Source: Streptomyces abikoensis
Lineage (GTDB): Bacteria; Actinomycetota; Actinomycetes; Streptomycetales; Streptomycetaceae
DNA: 64,000 nt
Assembly (NCBI RefSeq): GCF_014648775.1
Contig: NZ_BMRT01000015.1
Location: 1 to 64,000, forward strand
Direction of reading: 5' to 3'
Of the stretch, positions 27,897 through 36,727 are shown in pieces (position 1 is the first letter of the stretch; each line of letters starts with the position of its first letter). The notes beneath the pieces were generated by a model. It was not told the origin of the DNA, did not search any database, and saw only the letters and a program-made list of their open reading frames with translations. The position numbers and the translations under genes were made by a program.

Positions 27897-28106
27897 TCCG
27901 CCGCTGTGGTGCCGCTGTGGTCGCGGCCCGGGCCGGCCGTCGGTGCCGGAGCGTCACAGCCCTGTCACGATCGGCTGGTTGACGTCGGAGACGGTATTGC
28001 GGCGGTCCGTGCCGGGGCGTAGACCTGTCGCACGGGAGTGCGGCCGTATGCCGGGGCGACGTGCGGCGCGGCCGTCGACGGGGACCGGGCACGGGAGGTA
28101 CGGGCC

Positions 28107-29543
28107 ATGCGCACGGCAACACGTACATCGTTCCGCGCGGCACGCGCGTCACGCGGCCGGCGCAGAGCGGGCGACGGCGCGGGCGCGCGGCGCGGCGCCC
28201 TGGCCCTCGCGGTGGCGGGCGCCCTGGCGCTGACCGCCGCCGGCTGCGGGGACAGCGGCGGGGACAAGGACAAGAGCGGCGACAAACCCGCACCCGGGCG
28301 CTCCGACCTCATCACGCACACCGTGCAACTCCCCAAGCTCAACGGGCAGAAGCTCAAGGTGACCGCTGTCTGGACGGGCGTCGAGCAGAAGAGCTTCACC
28401 AAGGTCCTGGACGAGTTCGCCAAGCGCACCGGTGCCGAGGTCGCGTACGTGCCCAGTGGCGACGACATGGCGGCCTTCATCGGCTCGAAGGTGGCGGGCG
28501 GCGACCCGCCGGACGTGGCCATGCTGCAACAGCCCGGAGCACTGCGCGAGTTCGCCGGGAAGGGGTGGCTCAAACCGCTGAGCGAGGAGGCGCGGGCGCA
28601 GCTGAAGAAGAACTTCCCGCAGGGCTGGCAGGACCTGGGCTCCGCCGACGGCAAGCAGTACGGCGTCTACTTCAAGGCGAGCAACAAGTCCCTCGTCTGG
28701 TACAACACCAAGATCTTCACCGCGGCGGGCGTCAAGGTGCCCGCGACCTGGCCGGAGTTCCTGCGCACCGCCCAGGCCGTCGCCGACTTCGGCGTCTCCC
28801 CGGTGTCGGTGGGCGGCGCGGACGGCTGGACGCTCACGGACTGGTTCGAGAACGTCTACCTCTCCCAGGCCGGTCCGGAGAAGTACGACCAGCTGGCCCA
28901 GCACAAGATCAAATGGACCGATCCCTCCGTCAAGGACGCGCTGACCACGCTCGGCCAGCTCTTCGGCAAGAAGGAGCTGCTGGCGGGCGGGCAGGAGGGC
29001 GCGCTCCAGGCGCAGTTCCCCACGTCCGTCACCCAGACCTTCAGTGGGGGCGAGAAGGCGAAGGCCGCCATGGTCTTCGAGGGGGACTTCGCGGCCGCGA
29101 ACATCACCGCCGCCAAGGCGAAGATCGGCACCGATGCCAAGGTCTTCCCCTTCCCGGCGGTCGGCGGCCGGCCGCCCGTGGTGACCGGCGGCGACGTGGG
29201 CGTGGCGCTCAAGGACGGCCAGGCGGCGCAGGCGCTGCTGACCTTCCTGGCCTCCACCGACGCCGCCGGGATCTGGGCGAGGGAGGGCGGATTCATCTCC
29301 GCGAACAAGAACCTCGACCTCGCCTCCTACCCCGACGACGTCCAGCGCTCCATCGCCAAGGCGCTGGTCTCGGCGGGCGACTCCTTCCGCTTCGACATGT
29401 CCGACCAGGCGCCCGCCGCGTTCGGCGGCAAGCCGGGACAGGGCGAGTGGAAGCAGCTCCAGGACTTCCTGCGGAACCCGGCGGACGTGGAGGGCACCCA
29501 GCAGCGGCTGGAGTCCGACGCGGCCAAGGCGTTCAAGAACTGA
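28107..29543 (+). CDS. Carbohydrate ABC transporter substrate-binding lipoprotein
   Basis: The ATG at 28107, after GGGAGG, gives 478 residues. The N-terminus has an arginine-rich region, a hydrophobic stretch and the lipobox LTAAGC, so the mature protein is a lipoprotein. The body matches family 1 solute-binding proteins for sugars (TKVLDEFAKRTGAEVAYVPS, VAGGDPPDVAML, SLVWYNTKIF). Two permease genes follow directly, 14 bp after its stop. No ATPase gene is present, as is usual in streptomycetes, where MsiK serves many sugar importers. The sugar is unknown; the nearby glycan genes do not prove a link. Confidence 0.9.
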   Translation: MRTATRTSFRAARASRGRRRAGDGAGARRGALALAVAGALALTAAGCGDSGGDKDKSGDKPAPGRSDLITHTVQLPKLNGQKLKVTAVWTGVEQKSFTKVLDEFAKRTGAEVAYVPSGDDMAAFIGSKVAGGDPPDVAMLQQPGALREFAGKGWLKPLSEEARAQLKKNFPQGWQDLGSADGKQYGVYFKASNKSLVWYNTKIFTAAGVKVPATWPEFLRTAQAVADFGVSPVSVGGADGWTLTDWFENVYLSQAGPEKYDQLAQHKIKWTDPSVKDALTTLGQLFGKKELLAGGQEGALQAQFPTSVTQTFSGGEKAKAAMVFEGDFAAANITAAKAKIGTDAKVFPFPAVGGRPPVVTGGDVGVALKDGQAAQALLTFLASTDAAGIWAREGGFISANKNLDLASYPDDVQRSIAKALVSAGDSFRFDMSDQAPAAFGGKPGQGEWKQLQDFLRNPADVEGTQQRLESDAAKAFKN

Positions 29544-29557
29544 CGGGACCGGTCACC

Positions 29558-30925
29558 ATGACCACCGCCACCGCCGTCCCACCACCGCCGCCCCCCGACT
29601 CCGTCGTCCGCCCGGCCCCGGCTCCTCGGGGCAAGGGCCGGGGGGCGCTCGGCACGCGGCCCTGGGTGGCCGCCTGCTTCCTGCTGCCCGCGCTGGCCCT
29701 GCTGGGCGCCCTCGTCGTCTACCCCATCGGCTTCTCCGTCTACCGCAGCCTCTTCGACGCCTCCGGGCACGGCTTCGTGGGCATGGACAACTACCAGGAG
29801 GTCTTCACCGACGCGCGGATCCGCACGGCCCTGAAGAACAACGTCATCTGGGTCGTCGTCGCGCCCTCCGTGGCGACCGCGCTCGGCCTGATCTTCGCCG
29901 TGCTCACCGAACGGGTGCGCTGGGGCACGGCGTTCAAACTCGTCGTCTTCATGCCGATGGCCATCTCGATGCTCGCCGCGGGCATCATCTTCCGGCTGGT
30001 GTACGAGCAGAACCCGGACCGCGGCGTCGCCAACGCCGTCTGGGTCGGCATCCACGACACCTTCGCCGCCCCCGCCCCCTTCCCGGGGGCGCACCCCCGG
30101 CCGACGGGAGACCTCGTGGCGAGCGGCGACGGCGCGTTCGCGACGAAGTCGGCGGCGCGGGCGGGCAGCGCCGTGGCGCTGCCGCTGGTGGCCGTGAAGC
30201 CGGAGGACGTCTCCGGCGCCAGGGACGCCATTCCCGCCCGGGACGTGGCCGGGAAGGTCACCGGCACGGTGTGGATGGACTTCAGCCGGGGCGGCGGCGG
30301 AACGGCCGGGAAGATCGACGAGGGTGAGAAGGCCCTGGCCGGGGTGACGGTGGAGGCCGTCAAGGACGGCAGGACCGTCGCCTCCACCACCACGGACCCC
30401 GACGGCACCTTCACCCTGCCCACGGTGGCGGACGGCGCCCGGCTGCGGCTGCCCGCGGCCAACTTCGCCTCCGCCTACAACGGCGTCGACTGGCTCGGCC
30501 CCTCCCTGGTGACGCCCTCCATCATCGGCGCGTACATCTGGATGTGGGCGGGCTTCGCCATGGTGCTCATCGCCGCCGGCCTGGCAGGCGTGCCGCGCGA
30601 ACTGCTGGAGGCGGCGCGCGTCGACGGCGCCAACGAGTGGCAGGTCTTCCGCCGGGTGACGGTGCCCCTGCTGGCACCGGTCCTGGCGGTGGTGGTCGTC
30701 ACCCTGATGATCAATGTGCTGAAGATCTTCGACCTGGTCTACATCATCGCCCCGGGCTCCAGCCTCGACAACGCCAATGTGCTGGCCCTCCAGCTCTATC
30801 AGTCCTCCTTCGGTACGGACGTCAACCAGGGCGTGGGCAGCGCCATCGCCGTCTTCCTGCTGCTGCTCGTCACTCCGGTGGTGATCGTGAACATTCGCCG
30901 GATCCGGAGGGACAGGCAGCGATGA
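29558..30925 (+). CDS. Sugar ABC transporter permease (MalF type) with inserted beta domain
   Basis: The 455-residue protein has membrane helices at about residues 38-60 and four or more later ones, and the permease EAA loop ELLEAARVDGANEWQVFRRV. Between the third and fourth helices, roughly residues 170-310, is a long soluble insertion. Its second half (GTVWMDF then ALAGVTVEAVKDGRTVASTT and DPDGTFTLP) has the pattern of carboxypeptidase-regulatory-like or SdrD B-like beta domains. The insertion would lie outside the membrane and may touch the binding protein. The stop overlaps the start of a mini-ORF by ATGA. Confidence 0.88.
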   Translation: MTTATAVPPPPPPDSVVRPAPAPRGKGRGALGTRPWVAACFLLPALALLGALVVYPIGFSVYRSLFDASGHGFVGMDNYQEVFTDARIRTALKNNVIWVVVAPSVATALGLIFAVLTERVRWGTAFKLVVFMPMAISMLAAGIIFRLVYEQNPDRGVANAVWVGIHDTFAAPAPFPGAHPRPTGDLVASGDGAFATKSAARAGSAVALPLVAVKPEDVSGARDAIPARDVAGKVTGTVWMDFSRGGGGTAGKIDEGEKALAGVTVEAVKDGRTVASTTTDPDGTFTLPTVADGARLRLPAANFASAYNGVDWLGPSLVTPSIIGAYIWMWAGFAMVLIAAGLAGVPRELLEAARVDGANEWQVFRRVTVPLLAPVLAVVVVTLMINVLKIFDLVYIIAPGSSLDNANVLALQLYQSSFGTDVNQGVGSAIAVFLLLLVTPVVIVNIRRIRRDRQR

Positions 30926-31051
30926 ACCTTCGCCACACTCCCGGCCGGGGGTACGGTCCGCGGCGAAGCCGCTGTAAGACGCCGCGTCCCCCGGAAGACT
31001 GCGGCATTCGCCGGATCCGGAGGGAGCGGCAACGATGAGCCTTCAAGACAC
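30892..31051. repeat. 113-bp-spaced direct repeat at the permease junction
   Basis: A 47-bp segment starting CATTCGCCGGATCCGGAGGG occurs at 30892-30938 and again at 31005-31051, with 40 of 47 bases the same (21 identical in a row at the start). Each copy carries the end of a frame (IRRIRR[D/E]RQR stop), a ribosome binding site and an ATGA start/stop overlap. It looks like a local duplication of the gene junction. Confidence 0.8.
30922..31038 (+). CDS. 38-codon mini-ORF created by junction duplication
   Basis: The frame starts with ATG overlapping the stop of the first permease (ATGA) and ends with TGA overlapping the start of the second (ATGA). The product begins MNLRHTPGRGYGPRRSRCK and ends IRRIRRERQR, a near copy of the first permease's C-terminus (IRRIRRDRQR). 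It is very basic with no known domain. It may serve only to keep translation coupled across the duplication. Confidence 0.4.
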   Translation: MNLRHTPGRGYGPRRSRCKTPRPPEDCGIRRIRRERQR

Positions 31052-31916
31052 CGTCGTACGGGGCGAGCGATCCCTTCCCGCCCGCTTGGCCGCCCGCCTG
31101 GGCGCGGGGGCGACGCGGGGCTTCCTCGTCGTGGTCGGGCTGTTCTGGCTGATGCCGACCGTGGGGCTGCTGCTGTCGTCGCTGCGCGACAAGTCGGACA
31201 TCGCCGCCTCCGGCTGGTGGCAGGTCTTCGCCCACCCGTCCCAGCTGACGACGGAGAGCTATCGCACGCTCTTCGCCAACGACAAGGTGACCCACTCCCT
31301 TCTGACCACCGCGCTGATCACCGTCCCGGCGACGGTGCTGGTGATCCTCGTCGGCGCCCTCGCCGGATACGCCTTCGCCTGGCTGGACTTCCCCGGCCGG
31401 GACTGGTGGTTCATGGTCGTCGTGGGGCTGCTGGTGGTACCCGTGCAGGTGGCGCTGATCCCGGTGGCCAAGCTCTTCAGCGCCCTCGGCATCTTCGAGT
31501 CCACGGTGGGGGTGGTGCTGTTCCACACCGCCTTCGGGCTGCCCTTCGCGGTGTTCCTGTTGCGGAACTTCTTCGCGGAGATACCGCGCGAGCTGCTGGA
31601 GGCGGCGAGACTGGACGGCGCGGGCGAGCTACGGCTGTTCACCCGCGTCGTGCTGCCGCTGGGCGGGCCGGCCATCGCCTCCCTGGGCATCTTCCAGTTC
31701 CTGTGGGTGTGGAACGACATGCTGGTCGCGCTGATCTTCGCGGACAGTGGCAACCCTCCCATCACGGTGGCCCTTCAGCAGCAGGTCCGGCAGTTCGGCG
31801 ACAACGTGGACATCCTCGCGTCGGGCGCCTTCCTCTCGATGGTCGTTCCGCTGGCGGTGTTCTTCGCCTTCCAGCGCCAGTTCGTGAGCGGGGTGATGGC
31901 AGGCGCGGTGAAGTGA
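31035..31916 (+). CDS. Sugar ABC transporter permease (MalG type)
   Basis: The 293-residue protein has six likely membrane helices, beginning with FLVVVGLFWLMPTVGLLLSS. The EAA loop is ELLEAARLDGAGELRLFTRV, which contacts the ATPase. It is the second permease of the importer with the preceding lipoprotein and permease genes. Its start overlaps the stop of the mini-ORF. Confidence 0.92.
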   Translation: MSLQDTVVRGERSLPARLAARLGAGATRGFLVVVGLFWLMPTVGLLLSSLRDKSDIAASGWWQVFAHPSQLTTESYRTLFANDKVTHSLLTTALITVPATVLVILVGALAGYAFAWLDFPGRDWWFMVVVGLLVVPVQVALIPVAKLFSALGIFESTVGVVLFHTAFGLPFAVFLLRNFFAEIPRELLEAARLDGAGELRLFTRVVLPLGGPAIASLGIFQFLWVWNDMLVALIFADSGNPPITVALQQQVRQFGDNVDILASGAFLSMVVPLAVFFAFQRQFVSGVMAGAVK

Positions 31917-31959
31917 CCGCCTGCGGGGGCGGACGAGCGGCGCGACGGCCCGCGCGCGG

Positions 31960-33525
31960 CTAGCGGCGCAGGTACAGCGACACGGCCCCTCCCCGGACGA
32001 ACACCGTGGACTCCTCCCGGTACAGCGCGTCGAGCTCCCTCGCCCTGGCGGACTCGGCGCGCTGGGCCCGGAACCAGGGCGTCCCGACCGTGGTCGTGTC
32101 CGCCACCACCCACACCCGTATGCCCGGTGAGAGCGCCCGCAGCCGGGAGCGCAGCTCCCCCGCCCCGACCTCCTGGCCGTAGAGGGTGCCGGAGGCGGCG
32201 GGCGACCTCTTGAGGGTGAGGTCCCGCAGCCCCGCGAAGGCCTCCGGATAGGCCAGGGATATCCGGCGCTCGTGGAGCGGGAGGAAGAGCACCGCGTCCC
32301 CCGGCCGGGCCGTCCTCCCGACGGCGGCGGCCACCCGGGCGAGCTCGTCGCCCCGGCTGGACGGCAGCCGTTCGCGCTCGTGGATGGGCAGCTGCGTCAC
32401 GAAGGCCGCCGCCACGGCCGCGGCCCCGGCAGCAGTGGCCGCACTCCGCCACGGCAGGAGCCCCAGGAGCCGTTCCGCCCCGGCGGCCGCCAGCAGCGGA
32501 ACGCCCGCGAGGCAGAACAGCAGATAACGGTCGAGGAAGAGCGGCTGCCACCGGGACGCCGCGTAGAGCAGCACCGGTGGAACGACGGCCAGCGGCAGGG
32601 CGACGGCGGTCAGCCGCAGCGGGCCGGTGCGGGGCAGAGGGGCGAGCACGGCGAGGGCCATCAGCGCGACCACCACGGCCACGACGGGCTCGCCGGGACC
32701 CGTGAAGGCGTGGAAGAGCGCCTTCGCCTGCCCGTATCCCGGCGCACGGAGCCAGGAGACCTGCTCGCTCTGGCCTTGGGAGAGCACGGCCAGCGGCGCC
32801 AGCACGACGCAGGCCGCGGCCGCGGCGCAGCCCCACCCGCGCCAGGTCCGCCCCGGCACCCGGGAGAGCAGCAGCGTCAGCCCATGGGCCGCCAGCAGCA
32901 GGATCGCGAACTCGTGCAGCAGCGCCGTGACCGCCACCACCGCGCCGTAGCCGGCCCAGCGCCCGGGCGAACCCCGCTCGACGGCCTCCAGCAACAGCCA
33001 CGTGGCCAGCGCCGCGCCCGCCGCGACCAGGGCGTACGAACGACCCTCCTGGGCGTAGTGGCTGACGAACGGGGTGGCCGCGTACAGCAGCCCGGCCCAC
33101 AGGCCCACCCGGGGCCGGGCCAGCCGGCAGCCGATCGCGCCGATCAGCCCCGCGGTGACGGCCGCGGCCACGACGGACGGCAACCGCAGCGTGGTCTCGT
33201 CGGCGCGCAGCGCCAGCACCGGACGCATCAGCAGGTAGTAGAGCCCGTGCACGGCGTCGACGTGCCCGAGCAGGCGCAGGATCTCGCCCGGCGAGCGGCG
33301 CGCCACCTGGAAGGTGGCGGCCTCGTCCCGCCACATCGTGCCCCGGTCGAGCCCCCACAGGCCGAGGAGGAGCATGACGGCGGCGGGCACGATCACGGCC
33401 AGGGGCACGGCGGGGGTCAGCCCCCGGAGCGCGGCCCCGAGGGTGACCGCCCATGACTCCCCGGGCCCCTTCCCCGGCTCCCCCCTCAGCTTCCTCAGCT
33501 CGGGCCGTACCGCGGTCCGCGCCAT
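31960..33525 (-). CDS. GT-C type membrane glycosyltransferase (GT39-like)
   Basis: This 521-residue protein has about ten membrane helices and the GT-C signature near the first outer loop (LDRGTMWRDEAATFQVARRS, with the acidic pair DE after an Arg). A short soluble C-terminal domain follows (VWVVADTTTVGTPWFRAQRA). Such enzymes transfer a sugar, usually mannose, from a polyprenyl phosphate carrier to an acceptor outside the membrane. The gene faces away from the GT2 gene at 33615 across an AT-rich 89-bp promoter region. Donor and acceptor are inferred only from nearby mannose-carrier genes. Confidence 0.8.
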   Translation of the reverse strand: MARTAVRPELRKLRGEPGKGPGESWAVTLGAALRGLTPAVPLAVIVPAAVMLLLGLWGLDRGTMWRDEAATFQVARRSPGEILRLLGHVDAVHGLYYLLMRPVLALRADETTLRLPSVVAAAVTAGLIGAIGCRLARPRVGLWAGLLYAATPFVSHYAQEGRSYALVAAGAALATWLLLEAVERGSPGRWAGYGAVVAVTALLHEFAILLLAAHGLTLLLSRVPGRTWRGWGCAAAAACVVLAPLAVLSQGQSEQVSWLRAPGYGQAKALFHAFTGPGEPVVAVVVALMALAVLAPLPRTGPLRLTAVALPLAVVPPVLLYAASRWQPLFLDRYLLFCLAGVPLLAAAGAERLLGLLPWRSAATAAGAAAVAAAFVTQLPIHERERLPSSRGDELARVAAAVGRTARPGDAVLFLPLHERRISLAYPEAFAGLRDLTLKRSPAASGTLYGQEVGAGELRSRLRALSPGIRVWVVADTTTVGTPWFRAQRAESARARELDALYREESTVFVRGGAVSLYLRR

Positions 33526-33614
33526 CGTCGTCCCTCCCCGCTTCCGTTCCTGCCGGCCACACGCGGTCGCAGAATGCCCCGATTACGCATACTTATTGGA
33601 TAAAACTGTGCTTT

Positions 33615-35462
33615 ATGGCAGTGAACGGGAGTGGAATCCCTGTCGCGCACCCCGCCGCCGGGCATCCGGCGGCCGCCCCGGCCGACGCCCGCGTCGGCGT
33701 CGTCGTCATCGGCTACGACGACGCCGCCCACATCGGCCACGCCGTGCGCTCCGCCCTCGGCCAGGGCCCGGCCGTCACCGAGGTCGTCGCCGTGGACGAC
33801 GCGTCCACCGACGGCACCGGGGCCCTCCTCGACCGGCTGGCCGCGCGCGAACCCCGGCTGCGCGTCCTCCACCGGGCCGTCAACAGCGGTGGCTGCGGCA
33901 CCCCCCGCAACGACGGCCTCCGGGCCGTCACCACGCCCTATGTGATGTTCCTCGACAGCGACGACGTCCTGCCCCGGGGCGCGGTGGCCGCCCTGCTGCG
34001 CGGCGCCCTGGCCCACGACGCGCCGGTGACGGCGGGGCTGTGCGTCCGCAGGGAACTCCCCCGGCGGCGCGACACGCCCTGGCAGCCCGCCCTCTACCGG
34101 CGGCCCGCCGTCCACGCCTCCCCCGAGGAGCACCCGGCGCTGCTGCGCGACACGCTGTGCGTCAACAAGCTCTACGCCCGCCACTTCCTCGACACGCACG
34201 GCATCCACTTCCCCGAAGGCCCGTTCCCCTACGAGGACTTCGTCTTCAGCGCCCGCGTCATGGCGGCGGGTCCGCGCGTGGCCGTCGTCCCGGACCCGGT
34301 CTACGTCTGGCACGTGCGCCGGGGCGCGGCCCGGCCCTCGATCTCCCTGGACCGCGAGCGGGTGGCCAACTGGCAGGCGCGCGTCCGCGCCCACGAGCGG
34401 GCCGTGGAGGTCTTCCGCGACGCCGGCAACGAGCCGCTCGCCCACGCCGCCCGGGTGAAGTTCCTCGACCACGACCTGCGGATGTACGTCCGGGAGCTGC
34501 CCGGCCACGGCCCGGCGTACCGCGCGGCCTGGTGGCGGGCGGCGCGCGCCGCGCTGGCCGCCTGCGACGAGGCGGACCTGCGCGCCGCCCGGGCCCCGGC
34601 CCGCTGGATCGCCCGGGTCGTGCTCGCCTCCGAGACGCCGCGCGATCTGGACCGGCTCGCCCAGCTGGCCGCCCGGCCCGCCCGGCTGCTGCCGCCCTAC
34701 GCCGAGGCGGCGGGGCGGCCGGTCTGGGCGGCGGACCTGCCGAGGGCCGTCCTCGACGGCCTCACCGGCCCGGGCGCCAAGCCGGCCCGCCGCCTGCCGG
34801 TCACCGTCGACGCCGCCCTGCGCCGCCGCGCGGGGCGCGGCCGCCACGCCGAACTCCGGCTTCGGGTGCACGAGCTGTACGGCCGGCTGGCGGCGGCCCG
34901 GCCGCACGGCGTCGCCGTCGAGCTCCGCCTGCGGGACGGCACCTCCGTCCAGGAACACCCCGCCTCGCCATGGCCGGACGGGCTGGACGAGCCGGATGGG
35001 CTGGGCGAGCCGGATGGGCTGCACGAGCCGGACGGATCGGGTAGGCCAAGCGGCGGCGGACCGGTCGCGCCGGGCGCCGCGACCTCGTGGGTGGTCTCCG
35101 TGCCCGTGGACCTCGCGGCGCTGGCCGCGCGCGGGCGCCTCGACGCCAGGGCCCGCAGGGCCCTGGCGACCGGGCCACAGGCCTGGGACGTCCGCGTCCG
35201 CATCCACTGCGCCCGCGGCGGGACCCTGCGGACGGCCGTACGGGCCGTGGGCGCCGGCTCCCGGCCCGCCGTGCTGCTCGGCGCGCGGTACGGCCTGTTG
35301 CTGGCGCAGCCGCACGCCACGGCGAGCGGTTCGCTCGTCCTTCGGCTCGCGCCCGGCGTCCGCTGCGCGCTCGGTGTCGCCCTGCGCAGGGCCCGTACGC
35401 TCCTGCCCCTGCTGCCCTTCCTGCGGCGCACGGCGGCGGCCCGTACCGACGGTCGCCCCTAG
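33615..35462 (+). CDS. GT2-family glycosyltransferase with C-terminal beta region
   Basis: The 615-residue protein begins with a GT-A/GT2 domain (VGVVVIGYDDAAHIGHAVRS, VVAVDDASTDGTGALLDRL, VMFLDSDD as the metal-binding motif, residues about 27-260). It lacks membrane helices. The C-terminal third is a beta-rich domain related to that of the neighbouring GT2-CDP-glycerol enzyme. It is interrupted by an acidic linker of three GLxEPD repeats. Enzymes of this form build teichoic-acid-like or other wall polymers. The start region is AT-rich and the ribosome binding site is weak, so a slightly different start is possible. Confidence 0.83.
   Translation: MAVNGSGIPVAHPAAGHPAAAPADARVGVVVIGYDDAAHIGHAVRSALGQGPAVTEVVAVDDASTDGTGALLDRLAAREPRLRVLHRAVNSGGCGTPRNDGLRAVTTPYVMFLDSDDVLPRGAVAALLRGALAHDAPVTAGLCVRRELPRRRDTPWQPALYRRPAVHASPEEHPALLRDTLCVNKLYARHFLDTHGIHFPEGPFPYEDFVFSARVMAAGPRVAVVPDPVYVWHVRRGAARPSISLDRERVANWQARVRAHERAVEVFRDAGNEPLAHAARVKFLDHDLRMYVRELPGHGPAYRAAWWRAARAALAACDEADLRAARAPARWIARVVLASETPRDLDRLAQLAARPARLLPPYAEAAGRPVWAADLPRAVLDGLTGPGAKPARRLPVTVDAALRRRAGRGRHAELRLRVHELYGRLAAARPHGVAVELRLRDGTSVQEHPASPWPDGLDEPDGLGEPDGLHEPDGSGRPSGGGPVAPGAATSWVVSVPVDLAALAARGRLDARARRALATGPQAWDVRVRIHCARGGTLRTAVRAVGAGSRPAVLLGARYGLLLAQPHATASGSLVLRLAPGVRCALGVALRRARTLLPLLPFLRRTAAARTDGRP
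34980..35033. repeat. Three 18-bp tandem repeats in the GT2 gene
   Basis: GGGCTGGACGAGCCGGAT and two near copies follow in frame, encoding GLDEPD, GLGEPD and GLHEPD. They fall in a linker before the C-terminal domain. Confidence 0.85.
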
Positions 35463-35527
35463 CCTCACGACGCTCATGCCCCATCCCCCCTTGTGTGCCG
35501 TCTCTTGTGGCCGGTCCGGTGGCGGAC

Positions 35528-36727
35528 CTAGCGGTCGATCTCCTCGAACAGCGCCTCCCAGCGGTCCAGGACCGCCGGGAGGGCCAGTGGCGCGACGTGT
35601 TCGCGCGCGGCCCGCCCATAGCGTTCGCGCGCCGGGCCGTCCCCCATCAGCTCCCCCAGCGCGGTCGCGAACGCCGCCGTGTCCCCGCGCGGCACGAGCG
35701 TTCCCGTACGTCCGTGGACGACCAGCTCGCGGACGCCGCCCGACAGGTCGAAGCTCACGCAGGGCACTCCGGCGGCGGACGCCTCGGCGAGGGCCATCGG
35801 CCGTCCTTCGCGCTCGCTGGTGAGGGCCACCAGCGACAGCTCCCGGTAGGCGGCGGCCATGTCGCGGACGGTGCCCCGGAAGCGGACCCTGTGCTCGATG
35901 CCGAGCCGGGCCGCCCGCGCCCTCAGTTCCGGCTCCTGGGGGCCGTCGCCGAAGAAGTGCAGCTCCCAGCCGGGGTGTTCGGCCGAGGCTGCGGCGAAGG
36001 CGTCGAGCAGCCGGTCCAGCCGTTTGACCGGTTCCAGCCGCCCGACCGCGCCGACGCGCCGGCCGTCCAGGGGCGCGGGGGTGAGGGGAGCGAAGGGCAG
36101 CGGATTGGGCATCACTCCGGCGTTCGGCAGCCGTCTGCGACGGAATTCCGCCGCGTCCGGCTCGCTGAGGAACAGCGACTTCTCCAGCGCCGGATAGTGC
36201 CGCAGGATCAGCTCCAGGTTGACGGACGCCCGCGCCTGGTGGAAAGACTCGTGGTACTGGCCGATGGCCCGCACGCGGGCCGGCCGCGCCACCGACTCCA
36301 GCCAGACCGCCGCCCAGGGCGAACCGGCGATCACATACCCCCTGCCGTCCTCCGGTGTCCCGGCGAACCGTCGGGCGAGAAGCTCCCGGGCCCGCTGTCG
36401 CTCCCGGCGTTCGGCCCGTGCCGACCACAGCCGCGCCGGGCTCAGCCGCTCGGCGAGGGAGTCCGCCCGCCAGGAGGGCGGAGCGGGCGCCCGGTAGAGC
36501 GTGGTCCGCCGGTAGGCGGGGTCGGCGATGTACGCGTGGGGCCGGGGGCTCGGCCGGATGCCGATGAGCTCGACGGCGTGGCCGCGCTCGGCGAACCCCT
36601 GGGCGAGGGTGTGCAGCACCCGCTGGGAGCCGCCCGTCGAATCGACGTCGATGCCGAGGAGGAACAGGCGCCTCCGGCAGGCCGGAGCCGAAGCCCTCGC
36701 CCCGGGCCGCCCGTCGTGGCGGTTCAC
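35528..36727 (-). CDS. GT4-family glycosyltransferase (GT-B fold)
   Basis: The start is GTG 36727, overlapping the stop of the upstream gene (GTGA), which gives 399 residues. The N-terminal domain starts RRLFLLGIDVDSTGGSQRVLH, with the GGSQR donor loop. The C-terminal domain has the retaining GT4 signature: VGRLEPVKRLDRLLDAFA, FGDGPQEPELRARAARLG and SEREGRPMALAEASAAGVPC (the EX7E pair). It transfers a nucleotide sugar inside the cell, probably to a wall polymer precursor given the coupled neighbour. The product sugar is unknown. Confidence 0.9.
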   Translation of the reverse strand: MNRHDGRPGARASAPACRRRLFLLGIDVDSTGGSQRVLHTLAQGFAERGHAVELIGIRPSPRPHAYIADPAYRRTTLYRAPAPPSWRADSLAERLSPARLWSARAERRERQRARELLARRFAGTPEDGRGYVIAGSPWAAVWLESVARPARVRAIGQYHESFHQARASVNLELILRHYPALEKSLFLSEPDAAEFRRRRLPNAGVMPNPLPFAPLTPAPLDGRRVGAVGRLEPVKRLDRLLDAFAAASAEHPGWELHFFGDGPQEPELRARAARLGIEHRVRFRGTVRDMAAAYRELSLVALTSEREGRPMALAEASAAGVPCVSFDLSGGVRELVVHGRTGTLVPRGDTAAFATALGELMGDGPARERYGRAAREHVAPLALPAVLDRWEALFEEIDR

